This document shows positions 1 to 12,991 of a DNA stretch of 64,000 nt, piece by piece; position 1 is the stretch's first letter, and each line of letters starts with the position of its first letter. Below the pieces are notes generated by a model. The model did not search any database and was not told the DNA's origin. It saw only the letters and a program-made list of their open reading frames with translations. This DNA is from Shinisaurus crocodilurus (lineage: Eukaryota; Chordata; Lepidosauria; Squamata; Shinisauridae). The DNA is taken from positions 32,996,197-33,060,196 of the forward strand of contig CM037877.1 of the NCBI GenBank assembly GCA_021292165.1. Direction: 5' to 3'. Position numbers and translations under genes: made by a program.

Positions 1-771
1 ATGTAATGTGTGCAATTTATGCAATATATTTCCTCCTTTGTCTTCAGAGGAGGTCTTCAGAGTGCCTAGGGAATTTGGTAGGAATTACTGACAGTTGTTG
101 TCTTGATCATTTTAGTGTGTACTAAAGTTTTTGCCATGTGTGATCTGCCTAAATCTGTAGGAAACTGCTAGAGCTTTCTAGGAGATCACAGTTCCACACC
201 CTGTCACCTCTCCATAGAGTCCTGGATGAGAGAGACCACTAGCCTTGTTGCTGTGGCTTGCTGTCATCTTTGGATAGTCACTTAGATTCTTTACTAGGCA
301 AATGGGTGGAAGGGGATTGGAGACAGCTTGCAGTCATGTTATGTGGAAGACTTATAACAAACTGGACAGATTTCTCACAGCTGTTCAACTGTTGCTTCTT
401 CCCATTTCTTATTCATACATCAGTGACACCATTTCATTGTAAACATTGTGGGCAGTATACAACACTGCCCGCATGCTAGCAGGACCCACTGCTATTGCAA
501 CGAGAAGCTAGCAGTTACAAAGACAATAGGAAATGAGTCAAAATGCTCATTTCCAGAACAGGGGAGGTTGATGAAGCTCTCAGAAGGGCACTCCACTGAT
601 CTGACCTGTTCCAGAAACTAGTGTTTTAGGTCATTTCCAGGGTTATTTTATGAGTGCTAGCTTCCTGTTACGCTCATGGTGAGTCTCACTTGTGCAAGAG
701 AAAGAGTGGCGGCTCAGCAGCAGTATAGGATACTGCCCTGTAGCTCTTACTTTGCATAGTATAATATAGTA
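1..771. other. Intron, no recognised feature
   Basis: No exon with LAP-family homology and no repeat I could name. It presumably belongs to the intron before window exon 1. Confidence 0.5.
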
Positions 772-1673
772 CAGTGATGGCGAACCTTTTTGAGCCCGTG
801 TGCCCAAACTGCAACACAAAACCAACTTATTTATTTCAAAGTGCCAACACTGCAATTAAACCTGAATACCGAGGTTTTAGTTTTAGAAAAACAACTCATA
901 CAGTTGTCCGAACTAATTAACATATTTTGTCTTAAAAGAAAAACACAATAACAGCTTTCAATGATAACAGTTTTTTGTTGAAAAAAAAATCAACTCAAAA
1001 ATTATTATAGTACTACATTGTACACATAGCCTGAAGGGAATTTATATAAACTTTTTAAATAATTAGGCACATGTATTTTTGGATTAGGGATTCTCAACTT
1101 GTAATATGATTATATGCCAGACTGAAATTGTATGGGGCAAGCTTTACCCAGGGTCCTTTCCCTGCTTCTACAGGTGTCGGATTAGTAAAAGTAAAAGTCA
1201 ACCTGTACTAGGATGAGCAAGATAAACAAGAAAACTAAACGTGCTTAACACATTTTAAACACTTTATGTCTTGGACTGCAAACACTGCATTAGGTAAAAG
1301 TTTGCATTGGGCATGCTTTTGCACAATTAATGTGATTTTTGCTATTACATGCATGCTGATAATTTGTCAAACCTTGGCTCATACTCCGTTAGTTTGAGAG
1401 CAACATGTGCAGCACTGAGGTCATGTTAGGGCTTTACATCCAAGCCATGCTCTCTGCATCATTCTTCAAAATCTTTTAAATGTGATAACAATGAAGAAAA
1501 GAATTCTGTAACAGGAATTCTAGAACAAAATCATTCTGTTCTACACTGTGAGAAAGAACAAGACCATTAGTCTTTTTGGTAATTAGGATCTATACTTGGT
1601 AATCCTGAATTTAACATGTAATTTAGGCTGTACTACAGTGTAGTCCAGAGTTATCCAGTCTGCTAATGGGCTG

Positions 1674-1970
1674 GGTTTTATTTATTGATTTGATTTGTAC
1701 CCTGCACCCAAGGGGTACAAAGAAAATTGGCACTCAAGGTGGCTTACAATCACAAATAAACTTGATAAAAACAGTAAACTAATACATTCAAACACATTAA
1801 AAACACAGCAACAGGTGGGGACTAGCACCCAGGTCTCTTACCACTACACTGGCTTTCCTCCAGGAACAAATGATCTCTCCATTTTTACCCTCACAACAAT
1901 CCTGTGAGGTAGGTTAGGTTGAGAGGTAGTGACTGGCCCAGATCATCCAGTGAGAAATGCGAGGCATTTG
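1674..1970 (-). mobile_element. Degraded SINE/LINE-tail composite inside the hAT element
   Basis: Contains the antisense SINE core ACCCTCACAACAATCCTGTGA and GTGACTGGCCCAGA found in the other tRNA SINEs, with a disordered 5' part. Boundaries are approximate. Confidence 0.5.
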
Positions 1971-2088
1971 CCAGTCCTCTTCAGGCAGCAAAATGTCCTG
2001 GGCCAGGACTGGCTGTGTATGTATGTGTGTTCTGTTTGGCTGCTGTGTCTGAATGAGGCAGTAGGTCAGTCTCTGCTTCTTTCTTGAA

Positions 2089-2091
2089 CGT

Positions 2092-2147
<56 letters not shown>
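2089..2147. repeat. (TG)n(AG)n compound microsatellite
   Basis: About 13 TG units directly followed by about 16 AG units. Confidence 0.95.
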
Positions 2148-2150
<3 letters not shown>

Positions 2151-2514
2151 TTCAGAGCAACTGGGCCTGAAGAATAGGTTTTGAGGTAGGCAACGCTGGA
2201 CGAAGAGGAGTGTGCGTGAGAGCGTGGGGATTTAAAGGAGCAGCCCAGCCACTCCTTTGCAGTCAGGCAGGGCTGAGAGCGAGCTGCGGACCTAGCCGCT
2301 TGCCTCGCCTTGCCTTTCCCCCACTTGTTCTCCCTCCCCTCCCCTCGGGAATCTTCATTTAAAGCGGCAGCTACCCTCCCGCCTCGTCTCGCCCCTCCCC
2401 TCGGGAATCCTCGCTGTAATCCCTGCCTGATCTCTCCTCTCGCGTGTCCAAAGATTGGTCCCTGCGTGCCAGCTGTGGCACGCGTGCCATAGGTTTGCCT
2501 TCACTGATATAGTA

Positions 2515-5500
2515 GGTCTTTGTTATCAATTGAAGAATTAAACACATTTTGGCATTTAAATGTAAAGTAGTCTTTAGATGGAACGGGTTAAAGGCGGTTA
2601 GTGCCATGGTACTAAAATTAGCTTTTAGACTGTGTTTGAAATAATATCCTACATAATAGTACATTTCAAAATACTGTATACTTACTATACTGCCTAAAAT
2701 CCAGCTTTTCTCATATAAAGACTATGTTTCTCTTTGCTTCTGTTCTCTGCATCACAAGGAATTTGTGCCGTAGTTCAAACTATTAGAATTTATATGTCCC
2801 AAAAATAGAGGATTTGCAATTTATTTATTTATTTATTGCTTCTTTGTTCCTGTAGCCGGGTGGCCGGGTGACCGGCCAGATGGGCGATTAACAAATTTAA
2901 CAAATAAATAAATTAATTAATAGCCGTGGGTGCATCTTGAAATATGTCTGGCACCTAGTGAGTTTAATCCTTTTATATTTGCAACTGCCCCACCTGTCCA
3001 TCTTAGGGTTGCTACAAATTGCAGACTTTTGAGGAAATATGCCCCACTGGTCTACCCGCCCCCACCTCCAGGTCCTTTATGCTCAGCATCTAGCCTGATG
3101 AAGGGTTCTGGAGAACTCAAAAGCTTATTCACAACTTTGTGGCATTTTGGTCCTAATAAAGCAGGGGAGGGCAACCTCCGGCTCGTGCTGGGGGTCCAAT
3201 TGGGCCCACAGAGGGTTGGGCACCCTCCACTAGCCCTGCCCTCCGAAGCCCCAGCCCCTGGGGGGAGAGGAATCCCCATGTTATCTCTGATGAGATGTGA
3301 GCAGCGCAAAGGGGATTCCCCCATACCACTTGGCTGGGACTTGGAAGCGCTGGCTTCTGCAAGCCCTGGCTTCTGCAAGCCCTGGCCGAGTCCCTTCCTG
3401 CTTGCGCCCCTGTTAAATAAAGGTATTACCAATACCATACTGTAGATTTTGGATTCTCTTCGTCCCTCAAAAGATGTATAGTAGGGAAAAATAACTACAA
3501 CATGCTAGCACAAATATGTACGTACATAGAGTTTTCTGTAGTGTAATTGTTATGAAATGTGCAGAGCATTATCCATAGAACAGGATGCCCCTGTCCTATG
3601 TGTAGAGCTTTGGCTTATTCCTTGTCTCATCAGTAGCAATACCCTGCTTCTTTTAATACTAGTGGAGTAATGCCAATTTTTAAATATATTCTTTTAGATT
3701 TCCATGTATTTTTACCCCACTTCTTCATTGAATTGGTGTTATACTTGCACATTTACATTCTTGAGTGGCCTTCTAGCCTGCTCTTCGTATGTCCTTAACA
3801 TTTTAGCTAATAACAGGCCCAAGATTTCATTTCAGTTTTCTTTCTCTATGTTATCTTCCATTGTATGTAATAACATACAGTATGCATGTTGGGGGAGCAT
3901 TTCACTCTCTGTGGAACATTCTGTAAGATGAAAGATACTTACATAGTTTTGAAACTGCTTGACTAGAATTTATTTGTTGATTTGACACTATCCAACTTGG
4001 GCTCAGTACAGATTGGGAGTGGCTAGCTTGCTGCAGCAAGTAATTGTCCCTCTTTTAGGTATTTGTTTATATTTTGCCAATTCATTACAAGTTGGGAGTA
4101 GGTCACACCCACTCTGATTGGATATTTACATTTTTGAATGGGCTTCAACATCTGCGCTCTCCATAGTAATGTGACACCTATCTTTTGTATTGCTTGGCAT
4201 TCTGGCCTCATTTTGTAATATTTTTCTGCCCTTCCTTCCCCCGCTCCACCCCAGTCTTCTCTGGTTGGACTGTGAGTGTAAGGCAAAAGAAAACAACTGA
4301 AGAAAAATAAGGACAGGGAGAACTCGTCTGCTTAAGCTCCTAACAGTTTATAGTATTCTGGAGGAGGGGGCATTAGGGTTGCAAGATATGGCTACAGGTT
4401 AGTCTCTTTTAAAAAACAAAAAAACAAAACAAAACCCAGATACCTGTTTTCCTCCTGCTCCCCCCAGCAGAGAAGTGATTTCCATTAGGGAAATAGCAGG
4501 GTGGGAAAGGATTTTATTCCCCACCGCACTCAGCTCCAATACAGTTCTGCTATCCCATGTCAAGGTTATTTGGGCCCTTTAAATTATCTACCATCAAAGA
4601 AGATGGGAAGTTTCCCAGCTGCTGCTTCTCTCTCTCACTTACAAGCTCCCAGCTTGTATAGAGTAAATACCATAACATATTGTAATATCATACACATTTG
4701 ACCCCATGTCATATATGTGGAAGGAACATGGAAACAACAAACAAACATTATGCTGTGAAGAACTTTGGAATAAGAAGGTGGTGTGGGTCAGAGCAGGATT
4801 GTCAAGCATAAGGCAAAATGGCTGCATTTGTGAATTGTAAAATGTAAAAAAAAGAAAAAAAAAAGAAGCGTCATACTAAGTAATATATTACAAAAACTAC
4901 CAATTTTACAAAACTACCAATTACAAAAACTACCAATTTTGTATAGGTCTCTATTGGCTTGGCATTTTAAGAAACAGCATTTCTTAACACACTTCCAGAG
5001 TTTCAGTGCATACTTAGCAATTATGTACATTGCTTAGATGAATGTGTTTTGTGGCGTTATGGAAGAATAATAGTTTCTGTCAAGCTATAAAAATGTTAAC
5101 TCAGAATTGTACAGCAAGATGGCATTCAAATTTGTACTATTGTTGCTCCTTAGTCAATTCTTATTAGATTTGTAAAGGGCAAGGAAGTAGATCTACTTTC
5201 CAAGTCATTTTCTCTTGAATAAAGGGTACATTACATCTGATTTAACATCTGAAAGATTTTATTTGTAAATATTATGAGAAAGACTGGTTTCTGTATTAAT
5301 TATAATTAGCTCCAACAGTACATAAGCAGACCAATGCTATCTCAAAGATGATGTCCAACACCATTTTTCTGCACTCCTGAGGCTCCTTTTGCACGCTCTT
5401 TTTCCAGTCAGTTGAGTTCAGTATATATTCATGCAACTGTTGTCTCAAAGCATGAGCCATATCTCACTGAAGTCAACCTTAATATCTCTGATCTTAGCTT

Positions 5501-5690
5501 AATACTTTATATTCTAAAGCAGGATAATGAGCACTCTGCAGTTAAAGAAAAATCATAATTCTATGCCAACCAAGATTCTATGACAAAAATATTAAATCTG
5601 CAACCTGCATAAATTATGCAAATCAAGAAAATGTACATGATTTCTCTTATTTTGCATAAATCCTCCTGCAATGTATACTATTTCTTGTAT
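2515..5690. other. Intron, mostly unassigned
   Basis: Holds a short LINE tail near 2820-2920. A GC-rich block lies at about 3164-3414; it begins CAGGGGAGGGCAACC, like the hAT-type ends elsewhere here, but no duplication could be confirmed. A small direct repeat of an ACAAAAACTACCAATT-like unit sits near 4893-4940. No exon seen. Confidence 0.5.
2820..2920 (+). mobile_element. L2-clade LINE 3' tail fragment
   Basis: The stretch GGCCAGATGGGCGATT followed by an AAATAAATAAAT-type tail is shared with the 3' ends at 27500 and 45620. Confidence 0.65.
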
Positions 5691-5702
5691 AATTTTGCTT
5701 CT

Positions 5703-5846
5703 GCTAGTCATGCGGATGTTATAAAGAGCATTGAAGGTTTGCCTTCTGACCACTATAAATTTTATGTAGCGGCAACTCTGGCTTCTGAGATTTCACTAGA
5801 CAGTGCTACACAAGTTCAAGAATTATGCTTACATTGTAAGGATTAG
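5703..5846 (+). pseudogene. Unrecognised coding-like remnant
   Basis: One frame reads SHADVIKSIEGLPSDHYKFY followed by VAATLASEISLDSATQVQEL and then a stop, with protein-like composition unusual for intron. Further short protein-like pieces in other frames follow to about 6170, where AATAAA occurs. No splice sites or family match that I recognise. It may be a decayed retrocopy fragment, or chance. Confidence 0.3.
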
Positions 5847-6240
5847 AAGCATGATCTCCCTCCCCCGCCCCTTTTTTTAAATTAATGAAAACAAAATATT
5901 CTTGGCAAGCTGAATTCTGCAGCAACTACCACATTCTGTAGATGTTCTACAGTTCCAAGGAACAACAGCAAGAGGCATTCCTCACTAAAGCTGCTAAAGA
6001 CACTGGTCAGTTCACTGAAACACATGAGATCTATGCAAACACCTTTTGCTGCGGTTTTCATAATAGCAGTTTCAATATATTGACCCATAGCTTAAGCAGA
6101 AGCCTGAAAAGCGACTGGGTGTGAAACGGAAGGCATGCAACGCAATATTATGATACAATCTCCAAAAATAAAGTTGCAGTGATATTATTTATTGCTTCAG
6201 GTTTTTTTCTGATGCACTCTTGTGTGCTCTGCTTTTACAG

Positions 6241-6319
6241 GCATACAGGAGTTTCCAGAAAATATCAAAAACTGTAAAGTGTTGGCAATTGTCGAGGCCA
6301 GTGTAAACCCTATTTCAAA
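6241..6319 (+). CDS. LRRC7: LRRC7 exon 1 of window (leucine-rich repeat)
   Basis: Encodes (G)[18 protein letters not shown]...NPIS(K), matching the LAP-family repeat that precedes the LPDGF segment. Acceptor is a pyrimidine tract followed by TTTTACAG; donor is GTAAGT. It enters with two bases of a split Gly codon and leaves with two bases of a split Lys codon completed by exon 2. No earlier exon was found in 1-6240. Confidence 0.95.
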
Positions 6320-6912
6320 GTAAGTTTTTCTGTTGTCATGGGTCTTAAAGTCTTGTAGCATGTGTTGGGCAGTGAATACTGGAAGGCATGATCCTATGTC
6401 ATCTGCCCTCAATGTACGTAAACCTCCGAACACGGAAGCTTACATGCATCCAATGCTAGGCATGAGGCATGGCAGTGATTTCCACCACCTTGCACCCTGT
6501 ATTTCATCTAGACAGCTGAAAACGGCCGTCTAGATGAAGTGCTGCAGAGGGGGAGGGAGGGAGGCTGGGGCGCCATTTGGATATGGTATAAGCCATCGGC
6601 CCCAGTCTCCTCCCCTCCCTGCTCCCCTGGCATGTCCCTTTAGCTCCCTCTGAGGTCAATTTCCGACCTCGGAGATACAGCTGGTGTGGTTCTTTCTGTG
6701 TTGGCTGCAAGGGGGCAGGGCAGGGGCTCCACATTTGGGGTTCCACCTCCATGGTCAGAGGATCTCGGAGCTGGGACTCCGACTAATCTTATGGTCCTGC
6801 AGACAATGTTGGGAGGCCATAGGATTGCGCCCCTAGTGAACTTTAGGTGTGTATTCAGATGACGCATATGACCTTGTATTTGCTAATATTTATGTGTTTT
6901 AAATTTGTCTAG

Positions 6913-7002
6913 GCTTCCAGATGGATTTTCACAGTTGTTAAACCTAACACAGCTATACCTGAATGATGCGTTTCTTGAGTTTTTACCAGCCAATTTTGGC
7001 AG
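6913..7002 (+). CDS. LRRC7: LRRC7 exon 2 (leucine-rich repeats)
   Basis: Encodes (K)[18 protein letters not shown]...FLPANFG(R), nearly identical to the conserved LAP-family sequence. Acceptor TCTAG, donor GTAAGT. Leaves in the split Arg codon AG|A completed by exon 3. Confidence 0.96.
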
Positions 7003-8657
7003 GTAAGTTTGTAAATGAATTTTAAAATTAACAACTTCTGTTTTTGTTTTTTAAACTCTGCATGTTGATCAGCAGAAGGCACTGTGTGGGTTATGAGAGA
7101 GGACAGAAAGTCAGTTCCCCTCTAACAAATACTTAAATTGACAACAAAATTCTGTAGTGATACCTTTAGAAAGGATATAATGAATTGAGAAAATCAGTTT
7201 TAAGTCCCTTTTAAAGGTGGAATTAGCTTTAGTGGAAAGGGAAGTCTGAAAAATGGCTAACATACTTTTTTTACCCTATGAAATTTATGTTGCCTGAGGT
7301 AAATTCATGGACAGGGATTTGTTTAAACCCTCTTGTGGCGCTCTGCTTTCATTCCTGTTTTGCATGACCAATTAGTGTCTGCTTGCTGGGAGGGAGTGAT
7401 TTGTCAAGAGGTTTTGGGGTTGTTGTTTTTTAAAAGGAGAGAAAACAACAAGGATCTTTGCCTTTACCATTCTCCAAGTCTTACCTTCATGCTAGCTGTG
7501 CAACATATACCTGAGCGATATTGCAAAATGGGAGCAGAGTTATAGTGAGTGTGGTCCCCTTTCTTTCCTCTTAGCCACCAGTTGCTGCTGCTGGGAACTT
7601 ACTGGGGTCTTGCAGCCTCCAAGTCTCCTTACATTTAAAAGGACAGAAGAGGTTGCCCAGTCTCCACACTACCTTTCAAGAGGTTGTTTTCTACTTCTTC
7701 TCACTCAATACTCTGTGTGGATGGCCGGGCCAGGAGAAAAGCCTGCCATTGTTCCTAATATGTACAACACTAGTATGCAATGAAATGTTACTGCGTATTG
7801 CAAATTAAAACCAGAATAGTACCTATGAAAGTGGCTAGAATGTATAGTTGTAGTGGATTACAACCTGAATGTTTTTGCAAAATAGACAAATATATTGGTT
7901 TGTTTTATAGACATATGCAACATACAGAGCGCCAAGCCTTACTTAGCACTGGTTATGCCTCATAGAGTTGAGTCTAGATAATCACATTTACCAAAGGAGA
8001 AACATAATTTTTAGAAAACTGACAGCAGAAAAACAAAGATGCTAGAGGATGATAATAAGAAGCATGTTTAAAATAAAGATTAGAGGAGGTTAAGATCAAC
8101 TATATAGAATTTATTCTTAGAGAGGAAAAGAAGAATGTTTGCACGTTTTAGGAGTGGATAAGAAGTAGTGGTTGCAGATTTATTTTGCTTATTGAGAGAA
8201 ATTGGTAACTACATAGTTAAACAGCATAGAAAGTTGCTTAAGATAGCCATGGAATCTGCTTAAGAAGGTTTTGCGAGAGGATTCTGTTGGGGATAGTTAA
8301 GTCAAGAAATTATTTCCATAACACGTAGCTGTATTATATGGCCCTTGATATTGCTTACATTTGTACGATTTCTGACTCTGTCCACATTAAATCTTAGAAA
8401 CACAATCTCCTAAAACAGCTAAGAATCTAAATATTAAAGAAAAGATAAGAGTGTATTTTGGAGGACAGTATTTGAAAATCCTCTTTACTAGTCAGAGATG
8501 GTCACAATGGACTGACTGTCTTTTTACACAGCCTGTCTTTCCAAATTAAATCCTCCTAATATTTTAATCATTGTAATTGCTGCCTAAGCAAGTTAGTTTT
8601 GTTTCTGATATGCATACTTTGACATTTTAATGGTAATCTTTTGTGTTTATTTTACAG
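7003..8657. other. Intron, no recognised feature
   Basis: AT-rich intron between exons 2 and 3. No repeat family, RNA gene or exon recognised. Confidence 0.5.
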
Positions 8658-8714
8658 ATTAACTAAACTCCAGATTTTGGAGCTTAGGGAAAACCAGTTA
8701 AAAATGTTGCCAAA
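8658..8714 (+). CDS. LRRC7: LRRC7 exon 3 (leucine-rich repeat)
   Basis: A 57-base exon encoding (R)LTKLQILELRENQLKMLP(K), one LRR with the LxxLxLxxNxL pattern. Acceptor TTTTACAG, donor GTAAGT. Too short to appear as an open reading frame on its own; recognised by homology and splice phase. Confidence 0.95.
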
Positions 8715-10960
8715 GTAAGTATATACTGATATTTGAGTTTATTTTGGTGTGAATAATTTGTTTGGAGAAGTATTGAGATAATGATAAATCAGAATTTCAC
8801 AATCAACTTTGAATAGTAGTCTTATTTTTATAGAAACTGCTACCCTTTGTTAGGTTTATTATTCATGTTTCAAGTATTCCAAATTATCCCCTTTTCAGTG
8901 ATCACTACCCCTTAATGATTGTACAACTTACTGGCACTGTCCTTTTTATTTTTACATTTTTTTTGTCTTGTAGCTCAAGTCATCAGACTGAAAAAGACAG
9001 AACTAAATTATCTTTAATATCACATTATAATAACTGCATATAAACAATGCTTCTTTGTATGTTTTGTGGGTTACTCCATACGTTACAATTTCCTAAATGG
9101 AGGTGAATAAAAGGTGTGTACAACTGTAATATTTGAAGTGCCATGTGAATAGTTTTTCTACTGCGAATGAGGCAACTGTTGTGCTAAATTACCTCAAGAT
9201 TTCTATGTAGGAAAATGGACCATGTGATGCAGCCATCAGTAAATCAGATTTTGGTTATAAAAAATCGTGTCATGTATAGATGATAACATAAAACTGTCAC
9301 ATTGACAGACACATTGAAAGAAATACAGCTGTGAAATTGTCTGTTTCTAAAAATAATATTAATCCAGATAACTTTTTCCAATAATCAATAAGATATATGA
9401 ACCTATGCTTCTGATTTTGTTTTAATAATAATGGTGCAACACAGTATTTTATTTTTGGTTTTTGTCACAAGCTTCCTGTTAAGGAAGATATTGTGGATTG
9501 CTATACCTAACCAAACAATCTCAGGAAACTGACAATTCCCTTGATCCCTTGTCAGCAACTATTTTTGCTTGCAATTGCCAGTGGGCATTGTAGGCAATGG
9601 CAGGCTGAGATGGCCTGCTTGTAATCCTTCTCACACTGATGGGGAGGCACTGATGGGGAGAAAGGGTTATGCGCTCATTTTCCGTCATCCTCTCTCAATG
9701 ATCTCTTCTTTGCCTGCCTGCTTTTCCTCCTCATTTGGTTGGCCTTCTCTTCTTTTTGGGTTGGCAACAAAGAGGGGAAATTCCCCAAAAAGGAATTTGT
9801 GTCTATCCTTAGGTACTAATATATGAAGAGCTTTGTCAAAGAATATATAGTGCAAAAGGAATGAGCTATGGGAACAACTGAAGAGAGATTCTGGTAACAG
9901 GCAAATGAACCATATGAGCCTTTCAGCTGACACTGTAGCAGAGAGCTGGCTGCAAAGCGTTGCTTTGTTGAACTCTTACCCTCTCAACACTCTCTTAATA
10001 TTCTCACTTGGCTAAATCTAAGCTGGAAGTGGGAAAAATAAAGTTATCTTTTAAAAATAAAAATGACTGGTTTAACACAAACACACTTATATAAATAAAT
10101 CTATGTAGTCTCTTTAATAAATAAAATGGCTAGAAAGTGTGTGGTGTGTGTGTGTGTGTGTGTGTGTGTGTACAGACACACAAAATAAATGTGCTTTGTG
10201 TTACAAGCGTGGTGATAGATGAAGAAAATGAATATGTAATTCCTGTGTTTAATGGTTGTTGATGTTTGTGTTAAATTTTAAACATGGAAATATAGCACTT
10301 CTGCTTAATTAGATTTGCACATATTTAATACTGTAATGTAAAGTGCTCTTAGTTCTCTTAATGAAATGGATAATAAGTGAAAAGAATGTCTGTGTTCTGT
10401 GCTGAACATACTGGCTTGCATCCAGAGATCCCATGATGTTCCCGCTGGTAGAAAAGAAGGCGGCAGCCTTCACCGATTACTCCTGTGCCTCTTAGAAATC
10501 AGCTCCCAGAAATCAGTTGAGGGACCCTCTGGAACAGCATGGGATGTGGCATGGAGGGACTCTTCAGGGGGGAAGTAGCAAAAATAGCTTTCTGACTCTT
10601 TCGCCATCAAAGATCCTTCTGCAAATGGAAGAGCAAATATGGGTCCAAGCCACTCTGTTTTGAAATTACTTTCAGCCAATATAAAACAGGATGAGTTCTT
10701 GAATCAACCTGTTATAATCAATATAACTCAGATAAAAAAGGTCTTGAATGTTGCCCATTTATTTAGTTAAGAGCTGAATTAGAATACAATTATACATAAA
10801 TCCATGAAGTTTTATACCACTCATCTGTCAGCGTTTAAAGGCAGCACATCTGTATGAACAGCGGCCTTTTTAAATAAAACATTCCTATTGCACAATAACT
10901 GGAGGCGTGCACACCTGTGTCTCTTTAAGGAAGTTGTGATATATTTTGATATCTTATTAT
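8715..10960. other. Intron, no recognised feature except a (TG)n tract
   Basis: A (TG)n microsatellite lies at about 10141-10170. Otherwise unassigned AT-rich intron. Confidence 0.5.
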
Positions 10961-10967
10961 AGTCTTT

Positions 10968-11150
10968 ATAGATTTCATAGATTTCATAGATCTTAGAGTT
11001 GGAAGGAGCCTACAAGGCTATCGAGTCCAACCCCCTGCTCAATGCAGGAAACTAGAGGAGGGGTCTCCCATCCAAGTAACAACCAGGCCTGACCCTGCTT
11101 AGCTTTCCACGCTCAGACAAGCTGAGCCAGCGTAAACCACAGGCCTGATG
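10968..11150 (-). mobile_element. 5S-rRNA-derived SINE with CR1-like tail
   Basis: Read on the minus strand, the head contains GGAAAGCTAAGCAGGGTCAG and GGATGGGAGACC, which correspond to the 5S rRNA internal promoter region. The tail contains GGTTGGACTCGATAGCCTTG and AACTCTAAGATCTATGA, resembling CR1 LINE 3' ends. Confidence 0.8.
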
Positions 11151-11279
11151 ACCTGATTTCCTGATGACCCAGCATTTACAATGGGTTCAGCTGCTCAAGG
11201 TGTCTGCAAAGAACTCCAAATTTAGCAGTGAAGTTGAATCAATTGAGAGTGACTACAGTAGTCTGCGTGGGAGCAGACA

Positions 11280-11660
11280 CTCTGACAGATGTTTTTTTGG
11301 GGGGTAGGTGATGGCAACATAACAGAAAGGTTGACTGAAGTAGTTTTGCTATCACTTTCTAGCAGCAATAGGCTTAACTTGTTAAATCACAGGGATGTGA
11401 TCTATCCTGTGGGTCTATTATATTTGGATTTTCAGAAAGCATTTGACACAGCCCTCATTCGATACTTGTATCCATGGGATAGGATGACGTTTTTTTTAAT
11501 GGACTGGAAATTGGTTAAATGAGAGGAAAGAGATGGTAGGAGTAAAGTATTTTGTTGTTTCTCCTTCACAGTGGAGACAGGTGAACAGTGGTTTCACAGC
11601 AGCTTTAAGACAGATGGAAATACTACTGCATAAGATGCATAATTTATGTCTCAATAGGAT
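11280..11660 (+). mobile_element. CR1-like LINE reverse-transcriptase remnant
   Basis: A frame contains LLYLDFQKAFDTA, the reverse-transcriptase motif also found in the CR1 at 55615. Strongly decayed. Confidence 0.6.
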
Positions 11661-11957
11661 AGAATGAATTTTAAGGTGGGGGAATAACTTTCTGAATGAA
11701 CTGAGAGAAGAGCATGTTTGTAACTAAACTGGGTAACACTGAACTCCAGTTTTTGGTTTGCTTCTAGCTGTATGATAATTAATGTATGACTGTTTAACAT
11801 TGTATGAAAATCTGACCCTATCAGGTATGTTTGTTTTATGGAACTGCCTGAGTATCTAATGCTGATTAAAAAGATGCATTAGTATGAACACAAGAAGATT
11901 GGATGTAACTGTTATTTTTCTTAAACCTAATTCCTTATTAATCCTTTCCCTTTGCAG

Positions 11958-12021
11958 AACCATGAACAGACTGACTCAGCTGGAGAGACTGGACCTGGGA
12001 AGTAATGAATTCACAGAAGTG
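11958..12021 (+). CDS. LRRC7: LRRC7 exon 4 (leucine-rich repeat)
   Basis: Encodes (K)TMNRLTQLERLDLGSNEFTEV. Acceptor CCCTTTGCAG with a good pyrimidine tract, donor GTGAGT. Ends in phase 0, so exon 5 starts on a whole codon. Confidence 0.95.
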
Positions 12022-12409
12022 GTGAGTTCTAGCTAAGTAACACAGCTTTCCTAAAACCTCTTATCCTTAAATCTATTTTAATCAATGTCAAATATAAAAA
12101 TCAGCTTAACTGCTATCTTACAGAGCAACTGTTGCCTGTATCTTAATGCTGTAAAGAATCTATTTTTAAAGCTGACTGCCTTATATAGCTTTCATTTCCT
12201 ATTAATGAGGCATTTGTGTTACACATAGAAAGTATTTTCATATGAACTTAAACTACAGTCAAGCAGTCACATGTACAGTTATGCAATATGATAAGAACTT
12301 TATTTTTGTCTAGCTAATTTTGTATGTGCCTATGCAGTGAAATTTGTTCTGAAAGATCATAGAGCTCTGTCTTTTAAATCTGAAAATTGGTTAAATGTAA
12401 TGGATAGGC

Positions 12410-12800
12410 TGCCCCATATAGGTTGATCTAGTCTCTGTGTTCTTAGGGGGAAGCCTTGCTCACCATACTGTGATCATTGATGGGTCATTTGGCCATAGTG
12501 TGGAGGAGGGCCTTCTCTATTGTGAAGCCCACCATGTGGAATGATCTCATTGAGATCAGGTGGGTCTTTATTGCAGAGTGTTTCCACAGACAACTTAAGA
12601 CACAGTTGTTTGCCTGGGCATTTCCTGACAGCTAGCATTGCCAGTTGCCCCTGGTTATTTTAATGAGAGCGTATAGTTTTATCACTGTTTTATTGATTGG
12701 TTTTATTGTATTTTATCATGTTTTTATCTTGAGAACCTCTTTGGGACTGTTTTTTAAAGAATTAAAAGTGGTATAGAAATTGTCTGAAATGAAATAAAAT
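12410..12800 (+). mobile_element. L2-clade LINE 3' fragment
   Basis: Contains the typical late ORF2 stretch (GTGGAATGATCTC ... ACAGTTGTTTGCCTGG) and a tail resembling GGTATAGAAATTGTCTGAA. Boundaries approximate. Confidence 0.6.
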
Positions 12801-12991
12801 ACTAAATAAGTAGATCACTATAACTCAATAAACATAATACTTGAAAAAAGTAAAGTATTTCGAGCCTGTGGCAAAATGTAGGAAGGTGTGTAAAATATAC
12901 AGATATATAACATAAAAGGAATTTGTTAAGATGTATTTTTTGGTAATACATTTAAATCTACAACAATTTACTATCTTTGTTTGTTTAACAG

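Larger units (their letters stand above)
772..2506. mobile_element. Non-autonomous hAT-type DNA element, ~1.7 kb
   Basis: Terminal inverted repeats CAGTGATGGCGAACC at the left and, on the other strand, CAGTGAAGGCAAACC at the right. They are flanked by a perfect 8-bp duplication ATATAGTA (764-771 and 2507-2514). The CAGTG termini and 8-bp duplication are hallmarks of the hAT superfamily. No transposase frame is visible. The interior holds a SINE/LINE-like fragment, a (TG)n(AG)n tract and a GC-rich right arm. Confidence 0.85.

Noticed and set aside
2930..3445. Open frame of 171 codons in GC-rich DNA
   Set aside because: A GC-rich stretch is open in several frames on both strands, which indicates low stop frequency rather than coding.
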